Origin: Clostridia bacterium
GTDB taxonomy: Bacteria > Bacillota > Clostridia > Christensenellales > Aristaeellaceae
Assembly (NCBI GenBank): GCA_017431005.1
Contig: JAFRLY010000024.1
Span: 25,860 to 89,859, forward strand
Length of the DNA stretch: 64,000 bases
Direction of reading: 5' to 3'
Shown piece after piece: positions 51,549-60,478 of this stretch. Position numbers and translations under genes: made by a program. The notes under the pieces are model-generated. The model had not been told where the DNA came from. It made no database searches and saw nothing but the letters and a program-made list of their open reading frames with translations. Numbering within the stretch: position 1 is the first letter of the stretch; the number at the start of each line of letters is the position of its first letter.

Positions 51549-54500
51549 TCAGCCCTTCTGCTGGCCGCCGTCCTGCGGGCCTTCGTCCCGGCCCTGATGC
51601 GTTCCGCGGTTCCTTCTCCTGTAAGCGTTCTGGTCATTCCCGTTCTTTCCGGCGGGCTTGAAGGATGCCGTATAGGCATTATCCTCTTCGGCTCCGGTGG
51701 TATACCTTCCGTAAGGATTCTTCACCGCGCTGCCGTAGTTTTTCTGTTCCCCGGCAGTCTTTTCTTCCGTCTGAGCCGGCGTATCCGCTTTTTCCGGAGC
51801 GGGTTTGCCGTTTGCCGGAGGCGCTGACGGCCGCTGGGCTCCGGAGGCATTTCCCCGGGCCTTGTTGGCGTTCTGTGCGGAAACCGCGGAGCTGCCGGCC
51901 TGCTGGCCGCTGCTGCCTCCCTGCTGGGGCATCTGCTGCTTCCGCTGCTGGGCCGCCCGCTTCCGGGCTGCCTCCTGGGCCGCTGCTCTGCGCTTCTTCT
52001 GCTGTGCGGCATACCAGGCATATCCGCCTCCGCCGGCCGCCGCCAGCAGTCCCAGGCCGATCACCCAGCCGACGGCGCTGCCGCCGTTCTCTTCCTGGGG
52101 ATAAACAACCTCGTCCGTTGCCAGCGGAACCACGTCCGGCGTGGCCTCAGGTGTTTCAGTTGCCTTTTCCGCGGTCTTGCCGTGGATGTAGTCCAGCGCG
52201 CTGGCCAGCGTACCTTCCAGGTTGGCTGCGTCACGGTAATAGGATCTCAGGGTCACTTCCAGCTGATCCTCTGTGAGGGTGCCGTTCAGCACCTGCTCTG
52301 CCAGTCCGTCCAGATATTCCGTGTTGATAATCTCGTTTTCCTTCAGGGGTTCCGGCGTGGCAAAGGGATCAAAAGGCTTATAGCTGACCTGAATGGTGCT
52401 GTTGGGATTGACCCAGGTTTCCACCTTCTGGTCTTCCGCGGAGATTATTTCCCCGGTTGTTCCCCTGGAGGACTGTCCGGAGGAACCGCTGCCGGATCCG
52501 CTGTCCGTCTGCGTCGTGTTGTTGATGACGCCCTGCGTGTATTCGGGGGATTTGACAAAGCTTTCCATCTCCGCCAGCGTCATCTGCTTGAAGTAGTTGC
52601 CGCTGACGTAGCCGATCTGCTTGTCATAGCTGACCTTGTACCAGGTCGTGCCGTTCGCCTGTTCCGTACCGAGCACCAGGCAGAACGCGTATTGCTTCAG
52701 CTGACGGATTCTGGTGGACTTGGTGTCAGGCAACGTCCGGAAATTCACCGAGGAAGCGGAAACATATCCATAGCTGCTCAGGCTGTTGGGATTATACGGC
52801 GGTGCCGTGATGACCGCTTCGGTCGGCGCGGGTTCCGGTGTCGCATTGATGTTGTCAAGGTAATCCAGCACTTCCTGGGCGCTCATCATCCGCAGCATAT
52901 CCGCGCGGATATAGCCCTTGTCGGATCCGTCGTACTGAGTATCATGCCAGGCCACCCCGTCCACATAGGTCTGTCCGTTTACATAAACCACCTTGTTGGC
53001 AGGCAGCTCGGCGATGATCACGCTCATGGAGCTGGGCCAGTTGCGCACATAGGCGCCGTCGCCGATTGTGATCGCGTATCCGAACCGCTGAATGGGCTCC
53101 TGGGTCGGCGTCACGGTAACAACAGGCTCGGCGGTCGGTTCAGCCGTCGGTTCTGCTGTCGGCTCGGCTGTGGGTTCCGCCGTCGGTTCAGCTGTGGGCT
53201 CAGCTGTCGGTTCCGCTGTAGGTTCAGCCGTAGGCTCTGCGGTCGGTTCTGCTGTGGGCTCTGCGGTCGGTTCTGCTGTGGGCTCGGCCGTGGGTTCTGC
53301 CGTCGGCTCCGCCGTAGGTTCAGCCGTCGGTTCAGCGGTCGGTTCTGCCGTGGGTTCGGCCGTAGGCTCTGCAGTCGGTTCAGCCGTAGGCTCTGCAGTC
53401 GGTTCAGTCGTAGGCTCTGTTCCGGACCCGTCGTCCAGATCCTCCCAGCTGTAAGGCTTCACAGGATTGTCCAGGGTGTCGGCATAGGCATCGCTGGCCG
53501 CCTGATCCGCGTAAACGCTCAGATATTCGCTCTTGATGAATCCGCGTTCGCCGTTGATGTCAACTTCTGTCCAGTATTCATCGTGATCATTGATGACGTT
53601 GCGGATCAGATAGACGGAGGAACCCTTCTTCAGCTCCGCCAGCATCTTGGTGTTGGTTCCGGCGCCCTTGCGGAAGCGGACCTGGGTCTTGTTCGTTTTA
53701 CCGTAGCGGTTAATCAGCTCATTGGTCGGCATTTCCTCCGCGGAAACGAAGACCGGTTCCGGTGTAGGCTCCGCCGTCGGCTCGGCTGTGGGTTCAGCAG
53801 TCGGCTCAGCTGTAGGCTCCGCCGTGGGTTCAGCGGTCGGCTCAGCTGTGGGTTCAGCGGTCGGTTCGGTGGTCGGTTCGGCTGTCGGTTCAGCCGTGGG
53901 TTCAGCAGTCGGCTCCGCCGTGGGTTCAGCAGTCGGCTCAGCGGTCGGCTCCGCTGTGGGCTCGGCCGTAGGTTCTGCGGTCGGCTCCGCAGTCGGTTCA
54001 GCTGTAGGCTCCGCCGTGGGCTCAGCTGTGGGCATCAGATCCTCTTCCGTATAGATGGGGGCAGGGGTCGGCAGCGTCGCCACATAGGCATCGCTGTCCG
54101 CCTGGCTCATCACGTTCAGGAATTTGCTCATGACGTAGCCGCGCTGGCCGTCAATCTGCACCGCTGTCCAGCTTTCGCCGGAAGCGTCATATTCCTGGCG
54201 GATCATGTAGACCTTCTGGCCCTTGTTCAGCTGCTTCAGCACGTTCTTGCTGCTGCTGGTGTCGGGCGTCGAACGGAAGCGCACCGTGTCGTTGGTGCTC
54301 CCGTAACGGTTGATCATGGCCCCCACCGGGATCGGTGTTTCAGTCACCGGTTCCTCTGTGGGCTCAGCTGTCGGTTCTGCAGTCGGTTCAGCGGTAGGCT
54401 CGGCCGTAGGTTCCGCTGTCGGCTCCGCCGTGGGTTCTGCTGTCGGTTCAGCGGTCGGCTCGGCTGTAGGTTCAGCTGTGGGCTCCGCCGTCGGCTCAGC

Positions 54501-55271
54501 GGTCGGCTCGGCTGTCGGTTCAGCCGTGGGTTCTGCTGTAGGTTCAGCGGTGGGCTCAGCTGTCGGTTCTGCTGTGGGCTCCGCCGTCGGTTCAGCTGTA
54601 GGCTCCGCAGTGGGTTCAGCTGTGGGCTCCGCTGTGGGTTCGGGTGTCGGTTCCGGTGTGGGTTCCGGCGTCGGTTCCGGTGTCGGTTCCGGTGTCGGTT
54701 CCGGCGTAGGTTCGGGTGTCGGTTCCGGCGTGGGTTCCGGCGTGGGTTCCGGTGTCGGTTCCGGCGTCGGTTCGGGTGTGGGTTCCGGCGTCGGTTCGGG
54801 TGTCGGTTCCGGTGTGGGTTCCGGCGTCGGTTCCGGCGTAACCGTCGGCGGTTCCTCGGTCACCGTGGAAATATACAGATAATAAGCCTCCGTCTGATCT
54901 CCTTCCGCAGCCTGGATCAGAACAAAGGAGGTGTCGTCCACCGTGGTGCTGACCGGAACAACCTCCGTAAGCAGGCTTCCGGATTCCGGAATGAAGAAAT
55001 AGGCATGTCCGGGATGAGAAAGGTTAATCGTCAGCTGGTTCAGGGCCTCCGCCGGCACATAGGCCCAGAAGCCGTATTCCATGCCTTCGATCGGCAGGGC
55101 CAGGCTGCTGCCCTGGGTCCCGTCGGCATTGGGCCAGGTCAGTTCAATCTGCAGCTCTGTCCAGTCCTGCGGCGTAGCGGCTGCCAGCGGCAGCCAGGCC
55201 GTCAGCATCAGCAGGGCAGTCAGCAGTGAAATAACCCTGCGCAGACGTCCGCGGTGTTCTCTCTTCATCAT
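51549..55271 (-). CDS. Large secreted multi-SH3 protein with Pro/Thr/Glu repeat spacers
   Basis: This 1240-residue protein begins with a signal peptide (cleavage after about LAAA) and a beta-rich N-terminal domain. A (PEPT)n then (AEPT)n tract (about 155-310), an SH3 domain (FRSTPDTSSSKNVLKQLNKG), a second AEPT tract, a second SH3 (VRFRKGAGTNTKMLAELKKG), a third AEPT tract, and then two more SH3 domains (VRNWPSSMSVI; VNFRTLPDTKSTRIRQLKQY) follow. A final membrane helix (AVGWVIGLGLLAAAGGGGYAW) and a basic Gln/Arg/Lys tail close it. Bacterial SH3 domains bind peptidoglycan, so it likely spans the wall with both ends anchored. Start 55271 follows GGAGGG. Its promoter is at 55316-55345. Confidence 0.85.
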   Translation of the reverse strand: MMKREHRGRLRRVISLLTALLMLTAWLPLAAATPQDWTELQIELTWPNADGTQGSSLALPIEGMEYGFWAYVPAEALNQLTINLSHPGHAYFFIPESGSLLTEVVPVSTTVDDTSFVLIQAAEGDQTEAYYLYISTVTEEPPTVTPEPTPEPTPEPTPEPTPEPTPEPTPEPTPEPTPEPTPEPTPEPTPEPTPEPTPEPTPEPTPEPTPEPTAEPTAEPTAEPTAEPTAEPTAEPTAEPTAEPTAEPTAEPTAEPTAEPTAEPTAEPTAEPTAEPTAEPTAEPTAEPTAEPTAEPTAEPTAEPTEEPVTETPIPVGAMINRYGSTNDTVRFRSTPDTSSSKNVLKQLNKGQKVYMIRQEYDASGESWTAVQIDGQRGYVMSKFLNVMSQADSDAYVATLPTPAPIYTEEDLMPTAEPTAEPTAEPTAEPTAEPTAEPTAEPTAEPTAEPTAEPTAEPTAEPTAEPTTEPTAEPTAEPTAEPTAEPTAEPTAEPTAEPTAEPTPEPVFVSAEEMPTNELINRYGKTNKTQVRFRKGAGTNTKMLAELKKGSSVYLIRNVINDHDEYWTEVDINGERGFIKSEYLSVYADQAASDAYADTLDNPVKPYSWEDLDDGSGTEPTTEPTAEPTAEPTAEPTAEPTAEPTAEPTAEPTAEPTAEPTAEPTAEPTAEPTAEPTAEPTAEPTAEPTAEPTAEPTAEPTAEPTAEPTAEPTAEPVVTVTPTQEPIQRFGYAITIGDGAYVRNWPSSMSVIIAELPANKVVYVNGQTYVDGVAWHDTQYDGSDKGYIRADMLRMMSAQEVLDYLDNINATPEPAPTEAVITAPPYNPNSLSSYGYVSASSVNFRTLPDTKSTRIRQLKQYAFCLVLGTEQANGTTWYKVSYDKQIGYVSGNYFKQMTLAEMESFVKSPEYTQGVINNTTQTDSGSGSGSSGQSSRGTTGEIISAEDQKVETWVNPNSTIQVSYKPFDPFATPEPLKENEIINTEYLDGLAEQVLNGTLTEDQLEVTLRSYYRDAANLEGTLASALDYIHGKTAEKATETPEATPDVVPLATDEVVYPQEENGGSAVGWVIGLGLLAAAGGGGYAWYAAQQKKRRAAAQEAARKRAAQQRKQQMPQQGGSSGQQAGSSAVSAQNANKARGNASGAQRPSAPPANGKPAPEKADTPAQTEEKTAGEQKNYGSAVKNPYGRYTTGAEEDNAYTASFKPAGKNGNDQNAYRRRNRGTHQGRDEGPQDGGQQKG
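53110..53418 (-). repeat. In-frame AEPT repeat tract, copy 3 (12-bp unit)
   Basis: This run of 12-bp units encodes AEPT on the minus strand. Codons vary synonymously, so the protein repeat is kept while the DNA diverges. Two more tracts (about 53755-54035 and 54345-54850) have the same unit; the last switches to PEPT. Confidence 0.8.
53755..54035 (-). repeat. In-frame AEPT repeat tract, copy 2 (12-bp unit)
   Basis: This is the same AEPT coding unit between the first and second SH3 domains of the surface protein; it is flanked by unique coding sequence. Confidence 0.8.
54345..54850 (-). repeat. In-frame PEPT/AEPT repeat tract, copy 1 (12-bp unit)
   Basis: This is the longest tract, about 40 units of 12 bp. 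The first part of the protein segment is PEPT and the later part AEPT, a junction consistent with independent expansion of two unit types. Confidence 0.8.
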
Positions 55272-55315
55272 CTTTAATTCCCTCCCCACTTGAAATGTCA
55301 AGCGTGTACCCGCTC

Positions 55316-55345
55316 ATTCTACGCCTCTTCCGTTTCCCTTGTCAA
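55316..55345 (-). promoter_or_regulatory. Promoter of the SH3-repeat surface protein
   Basis: On the minus strand TTGACA (55340-55345), an 18-base spacer and TAGAAT (55316-55321) lie 45 bp before the start codon. Confidence 0.78.
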
Positions 55346-55441
55346 ATCTGTCCGGCAGGATTTGCGTTTCAGTGCGTCGAAAGAACAAGCTGGTTTGAAC
55401 ACTTAACGTTCCGGCAGTCTCTTTTGTTCCCGGAGGTTTGC

Positions 55442-56074
55442 ATGAAATATAGAATTCTTCGTTTCCTCTCCTTCCCGTCCGTGCCTCCCCGTTCCTCCGG
55501 TTATGCGGAATATTTCAGCCGCCTGCCGGTGCTGGAAACGCCTTCCCTGATTCTGCGCCCCATGGTCATGAAGGACGCGGAGGATATCTATGTCTATTCC
55601 TCCGACCCGGAGGTGGCGCGTTATGTGCTCTGGGAGCCTCACCGGAGCGTGCGGGATACCAGGATGTACATCCGTTACATCCGTTCGCTGTATCATAACG
55701 GGCTGCCCTCCTCCTGGGCTGTTGTGCTGCGGGAAACCGGGCGGGTGATCGGTTCCGTCGGCTTCATGTGGGTCTCGGAGGAGAACAGCTCCGCCGAGGT
55801 CGGTTACAGCCTTTCCCGTCAGTACTGGAACCGGGGATATGCGACGGAAGCGCTTTCCGCGGTGCTGCGGTCCGCCTTCAGCGTGCTGCCTCTGAACCGG
55901 ATCGAGGCCCAGCGGGATCTGCGGAATCCCGCCAGCGGCCGGGTGATGGAAAAATGCGGCATGCACCAGGAAGGAACGCTCAGAAGCCGGATTTACAACA
56001 AGGGGGAATTCATTGATGTGGTTCTCTGCGCCATCCTCCGAAGCGACTGGGAGAACGCCGTCCTCCCCGGTTGA
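55442..56074 (+). CDS. GNAT acetyltransferase (RimJ/RimL type)
   Basis: This 210-residue protein has the RimJ/L-type fold: LILRPMVMKDAEDIYVYSSD in the N-terminus, RVIGSVGFMWVSEENSSAEV, the acetyl-CoA-binding Q/R-x-x-G-x-A segment SRQYWNRGYATEALSAVL, and NPASGRVMEKCGMHQEGTLR at the C-terminus. It probably acetylates a protein N-terminus, an amino acid or an antibiotic; the substrate is unknown. The ATG at 55442 has GGAGG seven bases upstream; the longer in-frame opening has no basis. It is divergent from the SH3-repeat protein. Its stop lies inside the next gene's promoter. Confidence 0.9.
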   Translation: MKYRILRFLSFPSVPPRSSGYAEYFSRLPVLETPSLILRPMVMKDAEDIYVYSSDPEVARYVLWEPHRSVRDTRMYIRYIRSLYHNGLPSSWAVVLRETGRVIGSVGFMWVSEENSSAEVGYSLSRQYWNRGYATEALSAVLRSAFSVLPLNRIEAQRDLRNPASGRVMEKCGMHQEGTLRSRIYNKGEFIDVVLCAILRSDWENAVLPG

Positions 56075-56099
56075 AGAAACCTCCGGAATCGTGTATAAT
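56071..56099 (+). promoter_or_regulatory. Promoter of the metallophosphoesterase gene
   Basis: TTGAAG (56071-56076), a 17-base spacer and TATAAT (56094-56099) overlap the stop codon of the GNAT gene (56072-56074). The -35 and spacing equal those of the parvulin promoter at 17080. Confidence 0.8.
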
Positions 56100-56177
56100 A
56101 TTTGATGTATATGCATTTTGCGGAAAAGCCGTTCCTGCGCTTTCCGCTGCGCATTCCGGAGAGAGGAGGAAGCGGTT

Positions 56178-57116
56178 ATGGATGGATATCGCGGCAAGCA
56201 CACGGCGTCTCAGCCATGGGCTGTTGCCTCCACCGCCTCTGTCAGGACCCGGGGCCGGCATCAGCGGGTCAACCGCCGCAGGCGCCGCTGGGTTTATGCG
56301 CTGCTTGTTCTGTTCCTGCTCTGTCTGCTTTATCCCTTCCTTGAGGCCCATATTCTGAGGACCGACCGGGTCTCTCTGAAGTCTGACAGCCTGCCCGCGG
56401 ATATCGGGCACCTGCATATTGTCTATCTGTCCGATATTCATTACGGCTTCTGGTACTCGGACGCCGATGTGGCCAACCTGATCTCCCGGGTCAATCAGCT
56501 GAAGCCGGACATTGTTCTGTTCGGCGGGGATTACGGCAGCGATAACGCTGCGGCGGTCCGCTTCTTCCAGCGGATGCCTGCCGTTCATGCCCGGTACGCG
56601 GTGCTCGGCGTCATCGGCGAGTCGGACCGCGGGGATACGCCGTTCGACCTGACCCGGCTGACGGACACGATGCGGGAGGCGGGCGTCACGCCGCTGATCA
56701 ACGATGTCTCCCGGGTTCGTGTGGGCACCAGCTCCGTTTACGTCGCCGGTCTGGATGAGCCGGTTGCCGGAACGCCGGACCTTCATTCCGTAGCCTCCCG
56801 GGTTTCCGCTTCCGATTATGTGATTTTCCTGTGCCACAATCCCACCGTCATTCCGGACGCCCAGCTGCTCACGGACAGGAACGGCCATCTGGGCTGGTTT
56901 GACCTGGGGCTTTTCGGGCATACCCACGGCGGACAGCTGGGGCCCTTCTCCTCCCTGATCGGTCTGACGGATGATATTCCCGTCCGGTACCGGGAAGGCT
57001 GGCTGACGGAGAACCGGGTGGATCTGCTGGTTTCCCGCGGCGTCGGAACCTCCGTGATTCCCGCCCGTTTCGCCTGCTACCCGCAGATTCACGATATTGA
57101 TGTTTCCCTGCCGTGA
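56178..57116 (+). CDS. Membrane-anchored metallophosphoesterase (YkuE-like)
   Basis: This 312-residue protein has one N-terminal membrane helix (about 40-60) and a calcineurin-like phosphoesterase domain: HIVYLSDIHYGFWY (D-x-H), DIVLFGGDYGSD (GD), NDVSRVRVG, HNPTVIPD and LFGHTHGGQLG (GH-x-H). The complete dimetal set is kept. YkuE-type enzymes act near the membrane on phospholipid or wall precursors such as UDP-diacylglucosamine in some bacteria; the substrate is unproven. The ATG at 56178 has GAGAGGAGG upstream. It is followed after 48 bp by ecfA1. Confidence 0.9.
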   Translation: MDGYRGKHTASQPWAVASTASVRTRGRHQRVNRRRRRWVYALLVLFLLCLLYPFLEAHILRTDRVSLKSDSLPADIGHLHIVYLSDIHYGFWYSDADVANLISRVNQLKPDIVLFGGDYGSDNAAAVRFFQRMPAVHARYAVLGVIGESDRGDTPFDLTRLTDTMREAGVTPLINDVSRVRVGTSSVYVAGLDEPVAGTPDLHSVASRVSASDYVIFLCHNPTVIPDAQLLTDRNGHLGWFDLGLFGHTHGGQLGPFSSLIGLTDDIPVRYREGWLTENRVDLLVSRGVGTSVIPARFACYPQIHDIDVSLP

Positions 57117-57164
57117 TGCTCCCGCGTCCCTGATCCTGAACTGTTTACGGAGGTCTTCCGATTC

Positions 57165-58022
57165 ATGCAGCAAGACATGCGCATCCTCCTGGAGGATGTA
57201 TCCTATACCTACGAGGAGGCGGCCGCACCGGCCCTCTCCCATGTTTCCGCATCTGTGCGTCCCGGGGAGTTTGTCGCTGTTCTGGGCCATAACGGTTCCG
57301 GAAAGTCCACCATGGCCAAGCTTCTGAACGCGCTGTATATTCCGACCGAGGGCAATGTGATTGTCTGCGGCTATGATACACGGAAGGAAGAGCTGGTCTG
57401 GGAAATCCGCCGCCGCGCCGGCATGATTTTCCAGAATCCGGATAACCAGATTGTCGCCACGGTGGTCAAGGAGGATGTGGCCTTCGGGCTTGAGAACCTC
57501 GGCGTCCCCACCGATGAGATGCTGCCCAGGGTGGAATCCGCTCTGGCGGCGGTCCGCATGAGCCAGTATGCGGATTCCGCGCCGCACATGCTGTCCGGCG
57601 GACAGAAGCAGCGCATCGCGGTGGCGGGCATTCTGGCCATGGAGCCCTCGATTATCATCGCGGATGAGGCTACTGCCATGCTGGATCCCTCCGGCCAGCG
57701 GGAGGTGCTGGAGACCCTGCATGCCCTGAACCGGCAGAAGGGTATCACCGTTGTCTGGATCACCCATTTCATGGAGGAAGCCGCCACTGCCGACCGGGTG
57801 TTGGTTGTTTCCGACGGGGAAATGGTTCTGACCGGGACGCCCCGGGAGGTTTTTGATCAGGTGGACCGTCTGCGGGAGCTGCATCTGGATGTTCCCCCCA
57901 TGACGGCTCTGGCCGCTGACCTGCGGGCTGCCGGTCTGCCGGTTCAGCCCGGTATTCTGACTGTGGAAGATATGGCGAAGGAGGTGGATCGGCTCTTATG
58001 TCCATCGAAATCCGCCACCTGA
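57165..58022 (+). CDS. ecfA1: ECF transporter ATPase A1
   Basis: This 285-residue ABC ATPase of the energy-coupling factor complex powers uptake of vitamins and metals with EcfA2 and EcfT. It has Walker A GHNGSGKST, the Q-loop region FQNPDNQIVATVV, signature LSGGQKQR and Walker B IIIADEATAMLDP. GGAGG lies 11 bases before the ATG. It overlaps ecfA2 by 25 bp. No S-component is adjacent, which is usual for group II ECF systems; the Gx-type protein at 6.7 kb is a distant relative. Confidence 0.96.
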   Translation: MQQDMRILLEDVSYTYEEAAAPALSHVSASVRPGEFVAVLGHNGSGKSTMAKLLNALYIPTEGNVIVCGYDTRKEELVWEIRRRAGMIFQNPDNQIVATVVKEDVAFGLENLGVPTDEMLPRVESALAAVRMSQYADSAPHMLSGGQKQRIAVAGILAMEPSIIIADEATAMLDPSGQREVLETLHALNRQKGITVVWITHFMEEAATADRVLVVSDGEMVLTGTPREVFDQVDRLRELHLDVPPMTALAADLRAAGLPVQPGILTVEDMAKEVDRLLCPSKSAT

Positions 58023-58879
58023 CCCATCGTTATTCTGAGGGAAGCGTCTTCAGCACCGTCGCCCTGGATGATGTCAGCCTGACCATCCAGGACGGGGAGT
58101 TTATCGGCATCATAGGCCACACCGGTTCCGGAAAATCCACCCTGGTGCAGCATCTGAACGGGCTGCTGAAGCCCTCCTCCGGCCAGATTCTGATCGACGG
58201 TCAGGATCTGCACGGGGAGCATGTAAACACCCGGGCCCTCCGCCAGCGGATCGGGCTCGTCTTCCAGTATCCTGAATATCAGCTCTTTGAGGAAACGGTT
58301 GCGAAGGATATTGCCTTCGGTCCCAGAAACCAGGGCCTGTCGAAAGCGGAGATTGACGGGCGGGTTCGCTATGCCATGGACTGTGTGCATCTGGATTATG
58401 ACCGTTTTGCTGAAAAAAGCCCCTTTGAGCTTTCCGGAGGCCAGATGCGGCGGGTTGCCATCGCCGGTGTCCTGGCCATGCGTCCCTCCGTCCTGATTCT
58501 GGATGAGCCGACGGCCGGCCTGGATCCCCGGGGGCGGGACCGGATCCTCACCATGCTGGAGGAGCTGCATCAGAAGGAACATACCACCATCCTGATGGTT
58601 TCCCACAGCATGGATGACATGGCCCGTCTGGCCACCCGGCTCATCGTCATGGCATCCGGCAAGGTTGCCATGACCGGCACGCCCCGTGAGGTTTTCGCTC
58701 AGCAGGAAAAGATGCTTTCCCTCGGGCTGGACGTGCCTGCCGCCGCGCAGCTGTGCCGTGCGCTGCGGGAAAAGGGTTACGATCTGCCGGCTGATCTGTA
58801 CCGTCCGGAGGAACTGCGGGAGCATATTCTCCGGCTCCGGCAGTCCGGCAGTGAAGGGAGGGATCCGGTTGCTGAATGA
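57998..58879 (+). CDS. ecfA2: ECF transporter ATPase A2
   Basis: This 293-residue protein is the second ECF ATPase. It has Walker A GHTGSGKST, Q-loop FQYPEYQLFEETV, signature LSGGQMRR and Walker B VLILDEPTAGLDP. It starts inside ecfA1 with GGAGG about 12 bases upstream. The C-terminal region contains the usual long EcfA2 tail. Its stop lies inside the start region of ecfT. Both ATPases are of normal length, and they act as a heterodimer at the membrane with EcfT. Confidence 0.96.
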   Translation: MSIEIRHLTHRYSEGSVFSTVALDDVSLTIQDGEFIGIIGHTGSGKSTLVQHLNGLLKPSSGQILIDGQDLHGEHVNTRALRQRIGLVFQYPEYQLFEETVAKDIAFGPRNQGLSKAEIDGRVRYAMDCVHLDYDRFAEKSPFELSGGQMRRVAIAGVLAMRPSVLILDEPTAGLDPRGRDRILTMLEELHQKEHTTILMVSHSMDDMARLATRLIVMASGKVAMTGTPREVFAQQEKMLSLGLDVPAAAQLCRALREKGYDLPADLYRPEELREHILRLRQSGSEGRDPVAE

Positions 58880-59672
58880 TATCACCATGGGCCAGTATTA
58901 CCCGGTGGACAGCCCTGTGCACCGGCTGGATCCCCGGATCAAGCTGGTGGATACCCTGCTGTTTATTGTCGCCGTGTTCCTGGCGCAGTCCTTTGTCGGT
59001 TATCTGCTGCTGTTCGGCTTTCTGTACGGAGTGACCCGCCTGGCGCGGGTGCCCTTCAGGATGCTGCTGAAGGGGCTCAAGCCCCTGCGGATCATCCTGA
59101 TCCTGACCTTTCTGCTGAATCTGTTCTTTACACCGGGCGAAAAGACACTCGTTGCTTTCTGGGGCATCCGGATCACCCTGGAGGCGCTCCGGCAGGCAGC
59201 GTTCTACTCCCTGCGTCTGGCCTTCCTGGTGGCCGGCACGTCCCTGCTGACGCTGACAACCTCCCCGGTTGCCCTGTCCGACGGCATTGAGCTGCTGCTT
59301 TCGCCCCTGAAAAAAATACATTTCCCGGTTCATGAGCTGGCCATGATGATGACCATCGCCTTGCGCTTTATTCCCACCCTGTTGGAGGAAACCGACAAGA
59401 TCATGAAGGCCCAGATGGCCAGAGGCGCTGATTTCGAAAGCGGAAATCTGATCGCCCGGGCCAAAGCCATGGTGCCCCTGCTGGTTCCGCTGTTTGTCAG
59501 CGCTTTCCGCAAGGCCGGCGACCTGGCCATGGCCATGGAAAGCCGCTGTTATCACGGCGGTGAGGGCCGCACCCGCATGCGGGTGCTGAAGCTGACCCGG
59601 AATGACGGCCTGGCCCTTGGCGCCATGCTGCTGCTGATTGCCCTGGTCGTGCTGGAGGGCGTGCTGCTGTGA
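58869..59672 (+). CDS. ecfT: ECF transporter transmembrane subunit T (TTG start)
   Basis: This 267-residue membrane protein has about five to six helices. The N-terminus (LLNDITMGQYYPVDSPVHRL) and the coupling motifs ARGADFESGN and AFRKAGDLAMAMESRCY, which carry the Ala-Arg-Gly elements that contact EcfA, are characteristic. The start is TTG at 58869: GGGAGGG is seven bases upstream, it gives the family-typical N-terminus, and it overlaps the ecfA2 stop by 11 bp. The ATG at 58887 would delete that segment. The stop overlaps the truA GTG start. Confidence 0.93.
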   Translation: MLNDITMGQYYPVDSPVHRLDPRIKLVDTLLFIVAVFLAQSFVGYLLLFGFLYGVTRLARVPFRMLLKGLKPLRIILILTFLLNLFFTPGEKTLVAFWGIRITLEALRQAAFYSLRLAFLVAGTSLLTLTTSPVALSDGIELLLSPLKKIHFPVHELAMMMTIALRFIPTLLEETDKIMKAQMARGADFESGNLIARAKAMVPLLVPLFVSAFRKAGDLAMAMESRCYHGGEGRTRMRVLKLTRNDGLALGAMLLLIALVVLEGVLL

Positions 59673-60478
59673 AGCGTATTCTCCTGACTGTGGAATATGA
59701 CGGAACCGGTTACGCCGGCTGGCAGCGCCAGATCACCGGTCTGGCGGTCCAGCAGGTGCTGGAGGAAACCCTGGAAAAAGCCTGCGGCCATCCGGTCACC
59801 GTCACCGGCGCCTCCCGTACCGACGCGGGGGTGCACGCGCTGGGGCAGATGGTCCATTTTGATACGAACTGCACTATTCCTCCGGATAAATTCCCGTTTG
59901 TTCTGAACAATCTGCTGCCTCCGGATATCCGGGTGCATGCCGGCCGGGAAGTGCCGGCTGGTTTTCATGCGCGTTTCCTTTCCGCCGGAAAAACCTATAC
60001 CTACCGGATCATCAACAGCCGCCACGGCAGCGCGATTTACAGAAATACCTTTGTGCATGTTCCGGTGCCGCTGAGCTCCGCCCCTATGCTCGAGGCGGTC
60101 GCCGCCCTGCCCGGAACGCATGACTTCGCGGCTTTTCAGGCCTCCGGCGGTACCGCCCGTACCACCGTGCGCACGCTTTACGAAGCGAACCTCTCCTTCT
60201 GCGAAGCTTCCCGTCAGATCATCCTGACGGTTCACGGAAACGCGTTCCTTTATAATATGGTCCGGATCATCGCCGGAACCCTGATTGAGGTCGGTCTCGG
60301 CAAGCGGGGCCCGGATGCCTTTGACCGGGCGTTCCGTTCCCTCTCCCGGCTGGATCTGGGCATGACCGCTCCGGCCCACGGGCTGGAGCTGACCCGGGTG
60401 CATTATGATCCGGAAGCGTTCATCAACCCTGCCGCCCTGCGCTGGCACAATGAGGAGGCGCAGCCATGCTCCGACTGA
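59669..60478 (+). CDS. truA: tRNA pseudouridine(38-40) synthase
   Basis: This 269-residue enzyme makes pseudouridine at tRNA positions 38-40. The catalytic Asp52 is in GASRTDAGVHALGQMVHF, and VEYDGTGYAGWQRQ opens the protein. Length and order are standard. The start is GTG at 59669, overlapping the ecfT TGA by three bases (GTGA), with GGAGGG upstream. It overlaps the next gene by 13 bp. The ecfAAT-truA arrangement is ancient and conserved in Firmicutes. Confidence 0.97.
   Translation: MKRILLTVEYDGTGYAGWQRQITGLAVQQVLEETLEKACGHPVTVTGASRTDAGVHALGQMVHFDTNCTIPPDKFPFVLNNLLPPDIRVHAGREVPAGFHARFLSAGKTYTYRIINSRHGSAIYRNTFVHVPVPLSSAPMLEAVAALPGTHDFAAFQASGGTARTTVRTLYEANLSFCEASRQIILTVHGNAFLYNMVRIIAGTLIEVGLGKRGPDAFDRAFRSLSRLDLGMTAPAHGLELTRVHYDPEAFINPAALRWHNEEAQPCSD

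Noticed and set aside
53110-54850. Regular short repeats resembling a CRISPR array
   Set aside because: The unit is 12 bp, in frame, with synonymous changes and no spacers of 30 bp. No cas genes are nearby.
52182-55229. Long plus-strand reading frame with GSAVGSAVG repeats
   Set aside because: It is the antisense of the Pro/Thr/Glu repeat coding region, made open by the 12-bp unit. It has no ribosome-binding site or family signal.
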